64,000 bases of DNA from Actinomadura latina NBRC 106108 (GTDB taxonomy: Bacteria > Actinomycetota > Actinomycetes > Streptosporangiales > Streptosporangiaceae). Below are positions 15,162 to 23,006 of the stretch, piece by piece. A program made the position numbers and the translations under genes. Every line of letters begins with the position of its first letter. Positions within the stretch are counted from its first letter, which is position 1. The notes beneath the pieces were generated by a model that saw nothing but the letters and a program-made list of their open reading frames with translations, searched no databases and was not told the DNA's origin. The DNA is taken from contig NZ_BCQS01000017.1 of assembly GCF_001552195.1 (NCBI RefSeq), forward strand, positions 124,001 through 188,000. The letters are read 5' to 3'.

Positions 15162-16391
15162 ATGACGGACCGGACCACCCTGGACACGACCCCGGCCCCA
15201 CCCGCCTCGTCCCGCCGCAGCGCGCTGATCGGCGCCATGTTCCTGATGGCCACCAGCGCCATCGGCCCCGGCTTCATCACCCAGACCACCGTGTTCACCG
15301 CCAAGCTCGGCGCCGCGTTCGCGTTCGCGATCGTCGTGTCCGTGCTGGTGGACATCGCGATCCAGTTGAACGTGTGGCGCATCGTCGGCGTGTCCGGCAT
15401 GCGCGCCCAGGAACTCGGCAACCGCGTCCTGCCCGGCGCCGGCTACGGCCTCGCCGCCCTCGACGTCTTCGGCGGCCTCGTCTTCAACATCGGCAACATC
15501 GCCGGGACGGCCCTCGGGCTGAACGCGCTCCTCGGCCTGGACGTCAAGATCGGCGGCGCGATCTCCGCGCTGGCCGCCATCGGGATCTTCCTGATCCGGC
15601 GCGCCGGCGTCGCCATGGACCGGATCGTCGTCGTGCTCGGCGGCGCGATGATCCTGCTGACGCTGTACGTGGCGATCGTGTCGGACCCGCCGCTCGGGGA
15701 CGCGCTGAAGCAGAGCGTCGCGCCCGAGACCGTCGACTTCCTCGTCATCACCACCCTCATCGGCGGGACGGTCGGCGGCTACATCACCTACGCGGGCGCG
15801 CACCGCATGATCGAGTCCGGGCTGACCGGGAGCGCGAACGTCCGGGAGATCAACCGCAGCGCCGTCACCGGCATCCTCATCACCGGCGTCATGCGCGTGC
15901 TGCTGTTCCTCGCCGTCCTCGGCGTCGTCGCCGGCGGTGTGACCCTCGCCAAGGAGAACGCCCCGGCGTCGGCGTTCGAGAACGCCGCGGGCGAGGCCGG
16001 GCTGCGCCTCTTCGGCCTGATCATGTGGTCGGCGGCGATCACCTCGGTGATCGGCGCGTCCTACACCTCCGTGTCGTTCCTCGTCTCGTTCTCCTCGTTC
16101 GTCGAGCGGCACCGCAACCGCCTGGTCGTGGCGTTCATCCTCGTCTCCGCGAGCATCTACCTCGCGATCGGGACCGCGCCGGCCAAGCTGCTGATCCTCG
16201 CGGGCGCGCTCAACGGGCTGATCCTGCCGTTCGGCCTGGCCGTCCTGCTGTGGGCCGCCGGACGCCGCCGCGACCTGCTCGGCGGCTACCGGTACCCGGT
16301 CTGGCTGCTCGTCCTCGGCGCCGCCGCCTGGCTGCTGTCGCTGTACCTGGGCTGGAACTCGCTGTCCGAACTCGACACTCTCTGGAGCTGA
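15162..16391 (+). CDS. NRAMP-like transporter of an oxoproline/hydroxyacid operon
   Basis: 409 aa, about eleven membrane segments. TSAIGPGFITQTTVF corresponds to the NRAMP TM1 region, but the metal-binding DPGN of true manganese transporters is replaced, as in the YcsG branch. In Bacillus subtilis ycsG neighbours pxpABC and ycsI, the same company as here, so it may import an organic or amino-acid substrate such as 5-oxoproline rather than a metal. First gene of a tight five-cistron-style operon (next gene starts 3 nt after the stop). Confidence 0.8.
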   Translation: MTDRTTLDTTPAPPASSRRSALIGAMFLMATSAIGPGFITQTTVFTAKLGAAFAFAIVVSVLVDIAIQLNVWRIVGVSGMRAQELGNRVLPGAGYGLAALDVFGGLVFNIGNIAGTALGLNALLGLDVKIGGAISALAAIGIFLIRRAGVAMDRIVVVLGGAMILLTLYVAIVSDPPLGDALKQSVAPETVDFLVITTLIGGTVGGYITYAGAHRMIESGLTGSANVREINRSAVTGILITGVMRVLLFLAVLGVVAGGVTLAKENAPASAFENAAGEAGLRLFGLIMWSAAITSVIGASYTSVSFLVSFSSFVERHRNRLVVAFILVSASIYLAIGTAPAKLLILAGALNGLILPFGLAVLLWAAGRRRDLLGGYRYPVWLLVLGAAAWLLSLYLGWNSLSELDTLWS

Positions 16392-16394
16392 CGG

Positions 16395-16826
16395 GTGCGG
16401 ATCCTCCCGAGCGGCGACGCGGCACTGCTGGTCGAACCACCGGACCCGGCGGCCCTGTACGCGGCGCCGGCCGCGTCCCCGCCGCCCGGCGTCGCCGCAC
16501 TCACCGGGCTCACCCCCGCCGGGGTCGTCGCCGCGCACACCGGGACCCCGTGGCGGGTCGCGTTCACCGGGTTCGCGCCCGGGTTCGGCTACCTGGAGGG
16601 CGGGGACCCGCGGCTGGACGTCCCGCGCCGCGCCGTCCCGCGCGTCCGCGTCCCGGCGGGCGCGGTCGGCCTCGCCGGGCGCTACAGAGGCGTCTACCCG
16701 GTCGAATCCCCAGGCGGCTGGCAGCTCATAGGGCGCACGGAGGCCGTCCTATGGGACCTCGACCGCGACCCGCCCGCCCTGCTCCGCCCCGGAACCACGG
16801 TTCGCTTCATCGAGCGGGAACCATGA
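16395..16826 (+). CDS. pxpB: 5-oxoprolinase subunit B, short form
   Basis: 143 aa from GTG 16395. The core of PxpB/KipI is present: FTGFAPGFGYLEGGDPRLDV followed by PRAxVPxGAVGLAG-like residues and VYPVESPGGWQLIGRT. Family members usually have 200-240 residues, so the N-terminal region is heavily trimmed. With PxpC it should form the carboxylating/phosphorylating complex for 5-oxoproline, but the partner PxpA is not in the window. ATGA overlap with pxpC. Confidence 0.8.
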   Translation: MRILPSGDAALLVEPPDPAALYAAPAASPPPGVAALTGLTPAGVVAAHTGTPWRVAFTGFAPGFGYLEGGDPRLDVPRRAVPRVRVPAGAVGLAGRYRGVYPVESPGGWQLIGRTEAVLWDLDRDPPALLRPGTTVRFIEREP

Positions 16827-17590
16827 AACGGGGGCTGGACGTTCTCACCACAGGGCCCCTGGCCACAGTCCAGGATCTGGGCCGACCGGGTCACGCGGCG
16901 CTCGGCGTGGGGGTGTCGGGCGCCGCGGACCCGGTTTCTCTCCGCCTCGCCAACCGCGCCGCCGGGAACCCGGACGGCGCGGCGGCGATCGAGGTCACCC
17001 TCGGCGGGTTGCGCGTCCGCTGCCGGGGCGGGCTGTTCGCCGCGGTGACCGGCGCACCCGCCCCGCTGCTGGCCGGCGGGCGTCCCGAAGCGCCCTACTC
17101 GGTGTTCCACCTCCCGGACGGCGCCGACCTCCGGATGGGCACCCCGCCCGCGGGGCTGCGCAGCTACCTGGCGGTGCGCGGCGGGATCGCCGTCCCGCCC
17201 GTCCGCCCGCCGGCCCCCGGCGACGTCGAGCTGCGCGCGATACCCGGCCCGCGCGCCGACTGGTTCGTGCCGGGCGCGCTCGGCACGCTCTTCACCGCCG
17301 CCTACACGGTGACCAGCGACATCGACCGCGTGGGCACGCGCCTCGACAGGCCGGCGCTGACCCGCGCGGAACGCGGCGAACTGCCCAGCGAGGGGACGGT
17401 CACCGGGGCGCTCCAGGTGCCGCCGTCCGGGCGGCCCGTGCTGTTCCTCGCCGACCACCCGCTGACCGGCGGGTATCCCGTCATCGCGGTGGTCGCGTCC
17501 GCCGACATCGGGCGCGCCGCCCAAGCCCGCCCCGGCCGGCGGCTCCGATTCCGGCCGCACCCGGCCCCGCACCTGGGAAAGGATCCATGA
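16823..17590 (+). CDS. pxpC: 5-oxoprolinase subunit C / biotin-dependent carboxyltransferase-like
   Basis: 255 aa from ATG 16823. It opens with LDVLTTGPLATVQDLGRPGH, the PxpC/KipA signature, then GVSGAADPVSLRLANRAAGN; it closes with QVPPSGRPVLFLADHPLTGG and YPVIAVV. About 40-80 residues shorter than most PxpC proteins. Its stop overlaps the start of the DUF1445 gene. Role as for PxpB. Confidence 0.85.
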   Translation: MKRGLDVLTTGPLATVQDLGRPGHAALGVGVSGAADPVSLRLANRAAGNPDGAAAIEVTLGGLRVRCRGGLFAAVTGAPAPLLAGGRPEAPYSVFHLPDGADLRMGTPPAGLRSYLAVRGGIAVPPVRPPAPGDVELRAIPGPRADWFVPGALGTLFTAAYTVTSDIDRVGTRLDRPALTRAERGELPSEGTVTGALQVPPSGRPVLFLADHPLTGGYPVIAVVASADIGRAAQARPGRRLRFRPHPAPHLGKDP

Positions 17591-18381
17591 TGACCGCACC
17601 CATCGATCCGGGCGCGCTCAGCCCGGACCAGGCCCGAGCGCTGTTCCGGGCCGGCCTCCGCGTCCCCACCTCCGGCTGGTGCGCGGGCTGGACGCAGGCG
17701 AACCTCATCGGCGTCCCGCGCGAGGACGCCTACGACCTGCTGCTCTTCGCCCAGCGCAACGCCAAGCCGTGCCCCGTCCTGGACGTCACCGAACCCGGCG
17801 GGACGTCCGCCTCCCTTTTCGCCGGCGACCTGCGCACCGACCTGCCCGGCTACGTCGTCTACGAGGATGGCGAGCCGGTCGCCGAGGTGTCCGACGCGAC
17901 CCCCTGGTGGCGCGACGACCTCGTCTCGTTCCTCATCGGCTGCAGCTTCACGTTCGAGGACGCCCTCCAGGAGGCCGGCGTCCCCGTCCGGCACGTCGAG
18001 CAGAACCGGAACGTCCCCATGTACCGCACGAACCGGATGTGCCGCCGGGCGGGCAGGTTCGGCGGCCCGCTCGTGGTGTCGATGCGTCCGATCCCGGCCG
18101 CGCAGGTGGCGGACGCCGTGCGGGTGACGGCGCGCTACCCGTCCGTCCACGGCGCGCCCGTGCACGTCGGCGACCCCGTCGAACTCGGCATCGAGGACCT
18201 GGGCGCCCCCGACTTCGGCGACCCGGTCGAGATCCGGGTGGACGAGATACCCGTCTTCTGGGCGTGCGGCGTGACACCGCAGGCGGCGGTGATGGCGTCC
18301 CGTCCCAAGCTCGCCATCGGGCACGCGCCCGGCCACATGGCGATCACCGACGCCCGCGACACCCGCTACCTCGTCCCCTGA
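17587..18381 (+). CDS. Putative hydro-lyase, DUF1445 (YcsI / D-glutamate cyclase-like)
   Basis: 264 aa from ATG 17587. The family signature is intact: ARALFRAGLRVPTSGWCAGW, QANLI, GCSFTFEDAL, and C-terminal VFWACGVTPQAA with KLAIGHAPGHM. Relatives turn D-glutamate into 5-oxoproline or hydrate related acids, which would feed the PxpBC enzyme encoded just before it. Last gene of the operon; 20 nt later the kinase gene begins on the same strand. Confidence 0.88.
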   Translation: MMTAPIDPGALSPDQARALFRAGLRVPTSGWCAGWTQANLIGVPREDAYDLLLFAQRNAKPCPVLDVTEPGGTSASLFAGDLRTDLPGYVVYEDGEPVAEVSDATPWWRDDLVSFLIGCSFTFEDALQEAGVPVRHVEQNRNVPMYRTNRMCRRAGRFGGPLVVSMRPIPAAQVADAVRVTARYPSVHGAPVHVGDPVELGIEDLGAPDFGDPVEIRVDEIPVFWACGVTPQAAVMASRPKLAIGHAPGHMAITDARDTRYLVP

Positions 18382-18401
18382 CTCGGGCATAGGGTGCGTC
18401 C

Positions 18402-19745
18402 ATGCCCGAGATCGTCGCCCCGGGCGACCGCCTGGGGGACCGCTACCGCCTGGAGCGCCCCCTCGGCGCCGGCGGCATGGCGACCGTCTGGCGCGCGGTC
18501 GACCTCGTGCTCGACCGCGCCGTCGCCGTCAAGGTGCCCAAGGAAGGCTGGCCCGAGGAGTTCACGCGGCGGCTCCGCCAGGAGGCGCAGGCCGCCGCCG
18601 GACTCACGCACCCCAGCATCACCGGCGTCTACGACTACGGCGAGCAGGGCTCCGTGCCGTATGTGGTCATGGAGCTGCTGGACGGGGAGAGCCTCGCAGC
18701 GCGCCTGGCCGGCGGGCCCCTGGCCTGGAGCGAGGCGGCCGGGATCTGCGCCCGCGTCGCCGACGCGCTGGCCGCCGCCCACGCCGCCGGCATCGTCCAC
18801 CGCGACATCAAACCCGCGAACGTCTTCCTGACGCCGGTCGGCGTGAAGGTCCTGGACTTCGGCATCGCCTTCACCGGACCGTCCACCGCCGGCGGCCCCG
18901 TCCTCGGCACGCCCGCCTATGTCGCCCCCGAACTCCTGACCGGCGCGCCGCCGACCTCGGCCGCCGACATCTACTCGCTGGGCGTGGTCCTTCGCGAGTG
19001 CCTGGCCGATGGCTCGCGGGTCCCGGCCGAGGTCGCCGCCCTCACCCGGGACTGCCTGCGCGAAGACCCCGAATCCCGCCCCTCGGCCCGCGAGGCGGCC
19101 CGAGTCCTGGCGGACGCCTCCGGTGTCCAGCTGGTCCAGCTGCCGCCGCCCCCGGCCGAGCACGGGCTTTGCATACCGGACGCCCCGGGCACACCGGACG
19201 TCCCGGAGGCCGAGCATCAGCCGACGCGCGTCCTGGACGAGCCGCAGGTCGCCGCGGCACCGCCTGCGCCGGCGCGGAAGCCGCTGGTCATCGCCGGGGC
19301 CGCGGTCGGCGCCGTGGCGCTGGTGGCGGTGCTGCTGGCCGCGCTCGCGCCCGATTCGTCCCGGGAGAGGGCCGCGCCGCCGTCCGCGAGCCCGTCCGCG
19401 AGCCCGTCCGGGACGACGACCGCCGCGGCCGCCTGCTCGGTCTCCTACCGCGTGGACGGCACGTGGCCGCAGGGCTTCCAGGCGACGGTGCGCATCACGA
19501 ACCTGGGCGACGGCGAGATCGACGGGTGGAAGCTCGGCTTCGAGTTTCCGGACGGCCAGGCGATCACGCAGCTGTGGAACGGCAGCCGGCTGCAGGAGGG
19601 CTCGTCCGTCACGGTGACGGCGGCGGACTGGAACCGGTCGATCCCGCCGCACGGCACCGCCGAGTTCGGCTTCCTCGGCCGCCAGGACGGCGCGAACGGC
19701 GCACCCGCCAAGTTCACCCTCAACGGCGGCGAATGCGGCGGCTGA
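18402..19745 (+). CDS. Transmembrane Ser/Thr protein kinase with extracellular cellulose-binding module (CBM2)
   Basis: 447 aa. Cytoplasmic kinase (about 14-240): glycine loop GAGGMATVW (22-30), Lys44, HRDIKPAN (catalytic Asp135), DFG (152-154), GTPAYVAPE. It is short after the activation segment, with little of the usual alphaG region. A Pro-rich stretch leads to one membrane helix (294-316), then a Ser/Pro/Thr linker. Residues 345-445 match CBM2: bracketing Cys345/Cys445 and the three exposed Trp positions typical of cellulose binding (W355, W392, W410). So the outer part should bind cellulose or beta-glucan and the inner part should signal. A CebR-type box and a sugar uptake operon follow directly. 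Confidence 0.88.
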   Translation: MPEIVAPGDRLGDRYRLERPLGAGGMATVWRAVDLVLDRAVAVKVPKEGWPEEFTRRLRQEAQAAAGLTHPSITGVYDYGEQGSVPYVVMELLDGESLAARLAGGPLAWSEAAGICARVADALAAAHAAGIVHRDIKPANVFLTPVGVKVLDFGIAFTGPSTAGGPVLGTPAYVAPELLTGAPPTSAADIYSLGVVLRECLADGSRVPAEVAALTRDCLREDPESRPSAREAARVLADASGVQLVQLPPPPAEHGLCIPDAPGTPDVPEAEHQPTRVLDEPQVAAAPPAPARKPLVIAGAAVGAVALVAVLLAALAPDSSRERAAPPSASPSASPSGTTTAAAACSVSYRVDGTWPQGFQATVRITNLGDGEIDGWKLGFEFPDGQAITQLWNGSRLQEGSSVTVTAADWNRSIPPHGTAEFGFLGRQDGANGAPAKFTLNGGECGG

Positions 19746-19755
19746 GCCCCGGCAA

Positions 19756-19769
19756 TGGGAGCGCTCCCA
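19756..19769. promoter_or_regulatory. CebR/CelR-type operator
   Basis: TGGGAGCGCTCCCA, a perfect 14-bp palindrome identical to the box bound by CebR of Streptomyces and CelR of Thermobifida. It lies 10 bp after the kinase stop and about 150 bp before the sugar-binding protein gene. The same box occurs at the cebE promoter (43590). Confidence 0.85.
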
Positions 19770-19822
19770 GGTCGTCTGCGCAGATCAGCGGGCACATGGC
19801 CGAATTGATGCCGGGCGACCTA

Positions 19823-19852
19823 TTGTGTTCGCCCTGGTCAAGGACTTAACAT
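19823..19852 (+). promoter_or_regulatory. Probable promoter of the xyloglucan uptake operon
   Basis: TTGTGT (19823-19828) and TAACAT (19847-19852) with an 18-nt spacer. Transcription would begin near 19859, so the LacI box at 19862-19875 would cover the first transcribed bases. Confidence 0.5.
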
Positions 19853-19861
19853 CCGGGGCAA

Positions 19862-19875
19862 TCGAAGCGCTTCGA
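19862..19875. promoter_or_regulatory. LacI-family operator (local regulator)
   Basis: TCGAAGCGCTTCGA, perfect palindrome. The same core occurs before the GH3 gene (28923-28936) and, with changes in its left half, before the LacI gene itself (27843-27856), which marks it as the box of the regulator encoded at 27874. Confidence 0.8.
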
Positions 19876-19918
19876 CAACGTTCGGCAGGCACGGCGGTCC
19901 CACCCCCGGAGGAAACCC

Positions 19919-21202
19919 ATGATCAAGGCAGGCAGGAGCGCGGCCGTCCTCGCCGCCCTTGCCGCGGCGGCGCTGTCGCTCACCGCGTGCGGCGGCGACG
20001 ACGGCGGCTCCGGCGGCAAGGAGTTGAAGCTCTGGCACTACGAGGCCCCGGACAGCGCCATGGGCAAGGCGTGGAACGAGGCGATCAAGGAGTTCGAGGC
20101 GACCCATCCCGGCGTGAAGGTGACGTTCGAGGAGAAGGGCTTCGAGCAGATCCAGAAGACCGCGCCGATGGTCCTGAACTCCAAGAACGCCCCCGACGTC
20201 ATGGAGTACAACAAGGGCAACGCGACCGCCGGCCTGCTGTCCAAGCAGGGCCTGCTGACCGATATGACGTCCGAGGTCGCCAAGCGCGGCTGGGACAAGC
20301 TGGTCAGCCCGAACGTCCAGGTCACCGCCAAGTACGACGACAAGGGCACGATGGGCGGCGACCAGTGGTTCGGCGTCCCGAACTACGCCGAATACCTGCA
20401 GGTCTACTACAACAAGGACCTGTTCAAGAAGTACGGCGTCGAGATCCCGAAGACTTACGACGAGCTCGTCGCCGCGATGGACGAGTTCACCGCGAAGGAC
20501 GTCACGCCGCTGACCAACGCGGGCGCCGAGTACATGGCGCACCAGTTCGTCTACCAGCTCGCCCTGGACAAGGCCGACCAGAACTGGGTGGACGCCTACC
20601 AGCGCTACACCGGCAAGGTCGACTTCCACGACGCCGCCTGGACGTACGGGGCGACCACCTTCGCCGACTGGGTGAAGAAGGGCTACATCGCCAAGAACTC
20701 CGTCAGCCTCAAGGCCGAGGACGCGGGCGTCGCGTTCATGAGCGGCAAGTTCCCGATGATGTTCTCCGGCAGCTGGTGGTTCGGCCGCGTCGCGTCCGAG
20801 GCGAAGTTCGACTGGGAGACCGCCGTGTGGCCCGGGGCGAAGATGACGCTCGGCTCGGGCGGCAACCTGTGGGTCGTCCCGAAGGGCTCGGAGAACAAGC
20901 AGCTCGCCTATGACTTCATCGACATCACGATGAAGAAGAAGGTGCAGAACATCCTCGGGAACGCGGGCGGCATCCCGGTCGCGGCGGACCCGTCCGCGAT
21001 CACCGAGCCGAAGGCGAAGAAGCTCGTCGAGGACTTCGACGGGCTGGCGAAGTCCGGCGGCCTCGCCTACTACCCGGACTGGCCCGTCGCCGGCTTCTAC
21101 GACGCGTGGGTGTCGCAGACGCAGAAGCTCATGAACGGCGAGTCGCCGGACAAGGTCCTCGGCAACGTCCAGAAGGCGTACGAGGACGGTCTGCCGAAGT
21201 GA
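19919..21202 (+). CDS. ABC sugar importer, substrate-binding lipoprotein
   Basis: 427 aa from ATG 19919 with GGAGGAAA upstream. Signal peptide with lipobox LTAC; the mature protein begins CGGDDGG and is anchored outside the membrane. Family 1 extracellular solute-binding fold: ELKLWHYEAPDS, then FPMMFSGSWWFGRV near the sugar site. First gene of an importer whose neighbours (GH31 alpha-xylosidase, GH1) suggest xyloglucan oligosaccharides or related xylosylated glucans. The binding protein alone does not reveal the sugar. Confidence 0.88.
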   Translation: MIKAGRSAAVLAALAAAALSLTACGGDDGGSGGKELKLWHYEAPDSAMGKAWNEAIKEFEATHPGVKVTFEEKGFEQIQKTAPMVLNSKNAPDVMEYNKGNATAGLLSKQGLLTDMTSEVAKRGWDKLVSPNVQVTAKYDDKGTMGGDQWFGVPNYAEYLQVYYNKDLFKKYGVEIPKTYDELVAAMDEFTAKDVTPLTNAGAEYMAHQFVYQLALDKADQNWVDAYQRYTGKVDFHDAAWTYGATTFADWVKKGYIAKNSVSLKAEDAGVAFMSGKFPMMFSGSWWFGRVASEAKFDWETAVWPGAKMTLGSGGNLWVVPKGSENKQLAYDFIDITMKKKVQNILGNAGGIPVAADPSAITEPKAKKLVEDFDGLAKSGGLAYYPDWPVAGFYDAWVSQTQKLMNGESPDKVLGNVQKAYEDGLPK

Positions 21203-22116
21203 CGGTGCAAGGCCGCAGAGGCCGGTCGCGGGAGCAGCTGGGGTACCTGCCCTACCTGCTCCCCGGCCTGCTCCTGTTCACCGCCGTCATCGGCGTGCCG
21301 TTCCTGATGAACATCGGGACGAGCTTCACCGAGTGGACGGGCGTCGGCACTCCTGAGTGGATCGGGCTCGACAACTACCGGGAGCTGATGAAGGACGAGC
21401 AGTTCTGGGCGTCCTTCGGGCACAACGCGCTGGTCATCCTGGGGATGGCGGTCATCCCGACGCTGATCGGGCTGGTGCTCGCCGCTGCCCTGACCGACCT
21501 GATCGGCCGGCATTTCGGGGCGCGGACGGCGAGCGTCCTGCGCGCCTGCGTCTACCTGCCCCAGGTGTTGCCGATCGTCATCGCGGGCGTGGTGTGGAGC
21601 TGGCTGCTGGCCCCGGAGACCGGCGCGGTGAATGCTCTGCTCACCAAGATCGGCCTCGGCTCGCTCGCGCACGACTGGCTCGGCGACCCGGCGACCGCGC
21701 TGTGGAGCGTCATCGGGGTGATGGTGTGGATCCAGATCGGGTTCCCGCTGGTCATCTTCATGTCGGGCCTGCAGCGGGTCGACCCGTCGCTGTACGAGGC
21801 GGCGGAACTCGACGGCGCCGCCTGGGCCCGCCGGTTCTGGCACATCACGATCCCGCAGATCCGGCCGGAGATCTTCGTCGTCCTGCTGTGGACGACGATC
21901 GCCGCGCTGAAGGCGTTCGCGCAGATCTTCGTCCTGACCAAGGGCGGGCCGGGCGGCGCGACGAACGTGCCGGCGTACTACTCGTGGGTCCATTTCTTCG
22001 AGAAGGCGGACGTGGGCTACGGCTCGGCGATCGCCACCGTGCTGACGCTCGTCATCGTCGCGCTGACCGTCGTCTTCCTGCGCATGCAGGGACGTGATCT
22101 TGGGGAGGCCCAGTGA
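21199..22116 (+). CDS. ABC sugar importer, permease (MalF-like)
   Basis: 305 aa from GTG 21199, overlapping the previous stop. Six membrane segments and the ATPase-coupling EAA loop, YEAAELDGAAWARRFWHITI followed by P. It forms a heterodimer with the next permease. No ATPase gene is in the operon, so a shared MsiK-type ATPase is expected. Confidence 0.9.
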   Translation: MTVQGRRGRSREQLGYLPYLLPGLLLFTAVIGVPFLMNIGTSFTEWTGVGTPEWIGLDNYRELMKDEQFWASFGHNALVILGMAVIPTLIGLVLAAALTDLIGRHFGARTASVLRACVYLPQVLPIVIAGVVWSWLLAPETGAVNALLTKIGLGSLAHDWLGDPATALWSVIGVMVWIQIGFPLVIFMSGLQRVDPSLYEAAELDGAAWARRFWHITIPQIRPEIFVVLLWTTIAALKAFAQIFVLTKGGPGGATNVPAYYSWVHFFEKADVGYGSAIATVLTLVIVALTVVFLRMQGRDLGEAQ

Positions 22117-23006
22117 CGGCGACCCTGCCGGAGAAGGCGGCCGCACCGCCGCGCGGAGGGCGGGACGCGCCGCACCGCCGCCGCCGTGGGCCGTCCGCCT
22201 ATGCGGTGCTGGTGGCGCTGACCGCGTTCGCGGGCGTGATGCTGATCCCGTTCGTGGTGGTGGTCTTCAATGCGCTGAAGACGCCGCAGGAGTACTCCTC
22301 GAAAGGCCCGCTGGCGCCGCCGGACGGGATCAACCTGGACGCCGTCCGCGCCTTCTGGGAGCGGACCGACTTCGGGAACGTCCTGCTGAACAGCGTGCTG
22401 ATCAGCGGCTCCGTCGCCGTCCTCGCCGTCCTCATCTCCGTGCTGAACGCCTATGCGCTCGGGATCGGCCGGATCAAGGGACGGATGTGGATCCTCGTCC
22501 TCCTGCTCATGGCGAACACGGTGCCGCAGGAGGCGCTCGTCTACCCGCTCTACTACATCTCCAAGCAGGTCGGACTGTACGACACGAAACTCAGCGTGAT
22601 CATCGTGTTCACGGTCATCCAGGCCGCGTTCGGCACCTACCTGCTGTCGTCGGTGCTGGCGGCGTTCCCGCGTCCGCTGCTGGAGGCCGCCCGGATCGAC
22701 GGCGCCGGCCGCCGGCAGATCCTGTGGCGGGTCGTCGTTCCCGTCGTCCGGCCGACGCTGTCGGTGCTGCTCGTCTTCTTCTTCGTGTGGACCTGGAACG
22801 AATTCCTGATCCCCATGACCTTCCTGATCTCCAACGAGAACCAGACGGTCTCGGTCGCCCTCGGCGTGCTGCAAGGGCAGCGCCTCATGGACGCCACGAT
22901 GTCCAGCGCCGCGTCGCTGCTCGGCCTCCTCCCGACCGTCGTCTTCTTCCTCATCTTCCAGCGGACTCTGTCGCGCGGACTCACTGCGGGGGCAATCAAA
23001 ACATGA
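22113..23006 (+). CDS. ABC sugar importer, permease (MalG-like)
   Basis: 297 aa from GTG 22113, overlapping the previous stop by 4 nt. After a basic, Pro-rich N-terminus there are six membrane segments and the coupling loop LEAARIDGAGRRQILWRVVV. The stop overlaps the ATG of the GH31 gene, so import and first intracellular hydrolysis are translated as one unit. Confidence 0.9.
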   Translation: MTATLPEKAAAPPRGGRDAPHRRRRGPSAYAVLVALTAFAGVMLIPFVVVVFNALKTPQEYSSKGPLAPPDGINLDAVRAFWERTDFGNVLLNSVLISGSVAVLAVLISVLNAYALGIGRIKGRMWILVLLLMANTVPQEALVYPLYYISKQVGLYDTKLSVIIVFTVIQAAFGTYLLSSVLAAFPRPLLEAARIDGAGRRQILWRVVVPVVRPTLSVLLVFFFVWTWNEFLIPMTFLISNENQTVSVALGVLQGQRLMDATMSSAASLLGLLPTVVFFLIFQRTLSRGLTAGAIKT

